From Calditrichota bacterium (GTDB taxonomy: Bacteria > Zixibacteria > MSB-5A5 > GN15 > FEB-12): a stretch of 7,250 nucleotides of DNA. The number at the start of each line of letters is the position of its first letter. Position 1 is the first letter of the stretch. Location of the stretch: assembly GCA_030641085.1 (NCBI GenBank), contig DAOWIC010000296.1:1-7250 (forward strand), in the 5' to 3' direction. The notes under the pieces were generated by a model. It was not told the DNA's origin, did no database searches, and worked only from the letters and a program-made list of their open reading frames with translations. A program made the translations under genes and the position numbers. Positions 4,912-7,250 of this stretch are shown piece by piece.

Positions 4912-7250
4912 ATGTTGAAGAAGATTTTAATTCTGCTGGCACTCGTCATCATCCTGGTGTCGCTCAATTGGTTTGAGGTTCTGGTAGCACAGGATCTGGA
5001 CGGTCTGAGCGCCGAGGAGAAGGCGGCGTTGCTTGAACAGTATCGCACGCGGTCGACCGCGGTCGACAGTGATCGCTACTATGAGTCGCCGCGTATTTAC
5101 GCCGATGATGAGTCTGTCGCACATCAGCCCAATATGCCTGTCGATTATGAAAAGGATGTAGCCGGCGAGAAGTCCGGTCCGATGGCGGGTGCGACGCTGG
5201 TCGACTTTGATGAACTATTGCCCTTCGGCATGGAGCTGTTCAAGGGTGGAAATTCAAACGACATTCCCGCGGATGTTCCTTCGGCCGACGACTATGTCCT
5301 CGGCCCGGGTGATAATATTATCATATACCTGTGGGGCAGAGCGGAGAAAGAATACAATCTCACCTTTGACCGTGAAGGCAGGGTGGTGATACCTCAGGTC
5401 GGCGAACTGGTAGGTTGGGGGCTGACGCTGGAGCAGTTTCGGCATAGGGCCCGCAACCTGTTTTCGCAGGCCTATTCGGAGTTTGACCTGACCGTCTCAC
5501 TGGGACGGATCCGATCGATAAGAATCTATGTCGCCGGTGAGGTTCGCAATCCGGGAGCGTATACGGTGTCGTCGCTGACGTCGCTGTTTAATGCCCTCTA
5601 TATTGCGGGCGGACCGAACGAAAGGGGTTCGATGCGCGGCGCCCGGCTGATGCGAGCCGGGAAAATGGTCGCCGAAATCGATCTTTATCGTCTCCTGCTG
5701 GAAGGCGATAATTCCAACGACCTGCGCCTTCAGACCGGCGACGTGATCTTCGTGCCGGTGGCGGGGACGAGGGTAGCTGTCCGGGGTGAAATCAACCGCC
5801 CGGCTATCTACGAACTCAAGGGCGGCGAAACTGTTGCCGATCTTTTGGCCCTGGCGGGAAATCCTACGCCGCGTGCTTATCTCGAGCGCATCATGCTCGA
5901 GCGGATAGCGGCCAACGATGAATGGAAAGTGTTGGACTTGAACCTGTCCCAGTCGCCTGCCGACGCGGCCGACAATATCGCGCTGGCCGACGGAGACCGT
6001 CTGACGATCTTTTCGATCTTTGAGGCGAAGCAGAATATCGTGGCGATTCAGGGACGGGTCAAGCATGCCGGTTACTACGAACGGAACGACTCGACTCACC
6101 TGTCCGACCTGGTCGCCCGGGCGCAGCTTCAGGCTTTCGACGTCTACTATGAGCGGGCCGATCTTTTCCGTCGGTATCCCGATGGCCGGGTGGAGGTATT
6201 GCCGGTCAATCTCGGCGATATCGTAGCCGGTATTGAGGGCACCGACATCAAGCTGAGAGACCGTGATTCACTGCATATCTATGCGGTCGACGAAGTGAGC
6301 TGGAAAAAATATGTTTATATCGAAGGCGAGGTGGTTCGTCCCGGACGGTATCCGCTGTATGAGGGGATGAAGGTGCAGGATTTGATTTTCCTGTCCGGCT
6401 CGTATACTCGCGGCGCGCACCGTCGCCAGGCCGAAATAGCCCGCCTTGACAGTGCCGGCGAGGTTTCGATCCATTATCTCCAACTGGAGAATCCCGCCAG
6501 CGACACGATCATTCTGCGTGAGGATGATCATCTCTACATAAGACAGATGCCCCTGTGGCAGACCGAGCGCGAAGTAACCATTGATGGCGAAGTTATGTAT
6601 CCCGGTTCCTACACGCTGTCGGGCCGGTCTGAGTCGTTTTACCAATTGATCCAGAGAGCGGGTGGGTTTACGCCCCACGCTTTCCCCAAGGGGACGATTT
6701 TCACCCGGGCCTCGATATATGATAACCTTCGCCGCTCCAATATAACCGACGTGGTTCAGAAGTCGGTGCCGATTGTCGAGGACTCGACCGGCCTGCGCAA
6801 ACCGGCAACAACGATAGAATTTGACCAGACCTCGATGAATCGCATTGTCATCGACATGGATCATCTGTTGGTCAGCAAGGGGTTCAAGGGCGATATAATG
6901 CTTCAGCCCGGCGATCGGATTCACGTGCCGGCAATACCATCGGGTATCTCGGTCGTGGGCGCGACCAGTGTCAACGGGACGATCAAGTTCATGCCCGGCG
7001 AAAACGTAAAATACTATATTAAGCGAGCGGGTAATTTCTCCCGCCAGGCGGACAAGAAAGAGACGCGGCTGGTGAAAGCATCCGGTGAGGTTGAAAACGG
7101 CGGCGGTCTGCTCGGGCGAAGGGTCGAACTGGGCGATGTGATCATTGTGCCCACCAAAATCGATAAACAACGCGACTGGACAAAAACAATCACGGCGGCG
7201 ATTACTACCGTCACCGGGGTTCTGACCTCTGTTTTTATCGTAAGTAAGCT
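4912..7250 (+). CDS. Multi-SLBB polysaccharide export protein (Wza-related), 3' end outside window
   Basis: The frame is open for 779 codons from ATG 4912 to the right edge with no stop. Residues 3-26 (basic start, then a hydrophobic core, ending VLVA before Q27) form a signal peptide without a lipobox Cys. A polar, acidic linker follows to about 122. Residues 125-200 (ADDYVLGPGDNIIIYLWG...) are a Poly_export domain (PF02563 type). Six SLBB-like units follow, each opening with GE/G..xxPGxY and closing with a GDxIxVP-like strand: about 205-284, 288-368, 377-458, 467-546, 555-674 and 679-748. Residues 756-777 form a hydrophobic or amphipathic helix, as expected for a Wza-type outer-membrane pore helix, so the end is probably near. 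Wza itself is about 380 residues; this form is about twice as long. Its likely role is an outer-membrane or periplasm-spanning channel for exopolysaccharide. A chain-length/tyrosine kinase (Wzc-type) partner or glycosyltransferase genes would be expected to the right. Confidence 0.88.
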   Translation, partial: MLKKILILLALVIILVSLNWFEVLVAQDLDGLSAEEKAALLEQYRTRSTAVDSDRYYESPRIYADDESVAHQPNMPVDYEKDVAGEKSGPMAGATLVDFDELLPFGMELFKGGNSNDIPADVPSADDYVLGPGDNIIIYLWGRAEKEYNLTFDREGRVVIPQVGELVGWGLTLEQFRHRARNLFSQAYSEFDLTVSLGRIRSIRIYVAGEVRNPGAYTVSSLTSLFNALYIAGGPNERGSMRGARLMRAGKMVAEIDLYRLLLEGDNSNDLRLQTGDVIFVPVAGTRVAVRGEINRPAIYELKGGETVADLLALAGNPTPRAYLERIMLERIAANDEWKVLDLNLSQSPADAADNIALADGDRLTIFSIFEAKQNIVAIQGRVKHAGYYERNDSTHLSDLVARAQLQAFDVYYERADLFRRYPDGRVEVLPVNLGDIVAGIEGTDIKLRDRDSLHIYAVDEVSWKKYVYIEGEVVRPGRYPLYEGMKVQDLIFLSGSYTRGAHRRQAEIARLDSAGEVSIHYLQLENPASDTIILREDDHLYIRQMPLWQTEREVTIDGEVMYPGSYTLSGRSESFYQLIQRAGGFTPHAFPKGTIFTRASIYDNLRRSNITDVVQKSVPIVEDSTGLRKPATTIEFDQTSMNRIVIDMDHLLVSKGFKGDIMLQPGDRIHVPAIPSGISVVGATSVNGTIKFMPGENVKYYIKRAGNFSRQADKKETRLVKASGEVENGGGLLGRRVELGDVIIVPTKIDKQRDWTKTITAAITTVTGVLTSVFIVSK

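Noticed and set aside
6268..7170. 300-codon open frame on the - strand
   Set aside because: It lies entirely within the SLBB export gene in antisense, with no recognisable motif. The + strand frame has six clear repeats and a signal peptide.

Overview
The window comes from a Gram-negative (diderm) bacterium of moderately high G+C. The evidence is an outer-membrane FadL-type barrel, a probable lipoprotein and a multi-SLBB polysaccharide export protein, all with secretion signals. A BshB1-type deacetylase suggests bacillithiol as the low-molecular-weight thiol. This mix fits the Fibrobacteres-Chlorobi-Bacteroidetes (FCB) side of the tree, including uncultured lineages such as Zixibacteria. That placement is inference from gene content only.

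Layout. (1) Positions 1-245, + strand: the C-terminal part of a YbjQ/UPF0145-family protein. (2) 246-742: a gene-free stretch between convergent genes, packed with at least five good hairpins and two weaker ones. (3) 743-4275, - strand: a three-gene run read from right to left as fadL-like outer-membrane transporter, esterase-fold lipoprotein, bshB1-like deacetylase. The first two are tightly coupled: the fadL stop codon overlaps the ribosome binding site of the next gene. A clear intrinsic terminator lies between the lipoprotein gene and bshB1. (4) 4276-4911: a divergent control region with candidate promoters on both strands, a strong hairpin in the expected leader of the fadL operon, and several dyads upstream of the + strand gene. 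(5) 4912-7250, + strand: a large SLBB-domain polysaccharide export protein running off the right edge. It has six SLBB-like repeats and is probably the first gene of an exopolysaccharide export cluster.

How the genes fit together. The fadL-like gene and the lipoprotein gene are probably made from one mRNA and may act together at the outer membrane. The lipoprotein has an esterase/antigen-85-like layout, but the two positions where the family carries its catalytic Ser and His appear to be Gly and Gln, so it is best read as a pseudo-esterase. bshB1 looks like a separately or conditionally expressed passenger. The SLBB gene belongs to a different, divergently transcribed unit for envelope polysaccharide.

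The most interesting points are the doubly substituted pseudo-esterase paired with a FadL barrel, the hairpin-rich block at 283-694, the structured leader at 4366-4422, and a terminator only about 20 nt before the bshB1 start. I found no tRNA, rRNA, CRISPR array or transposase.
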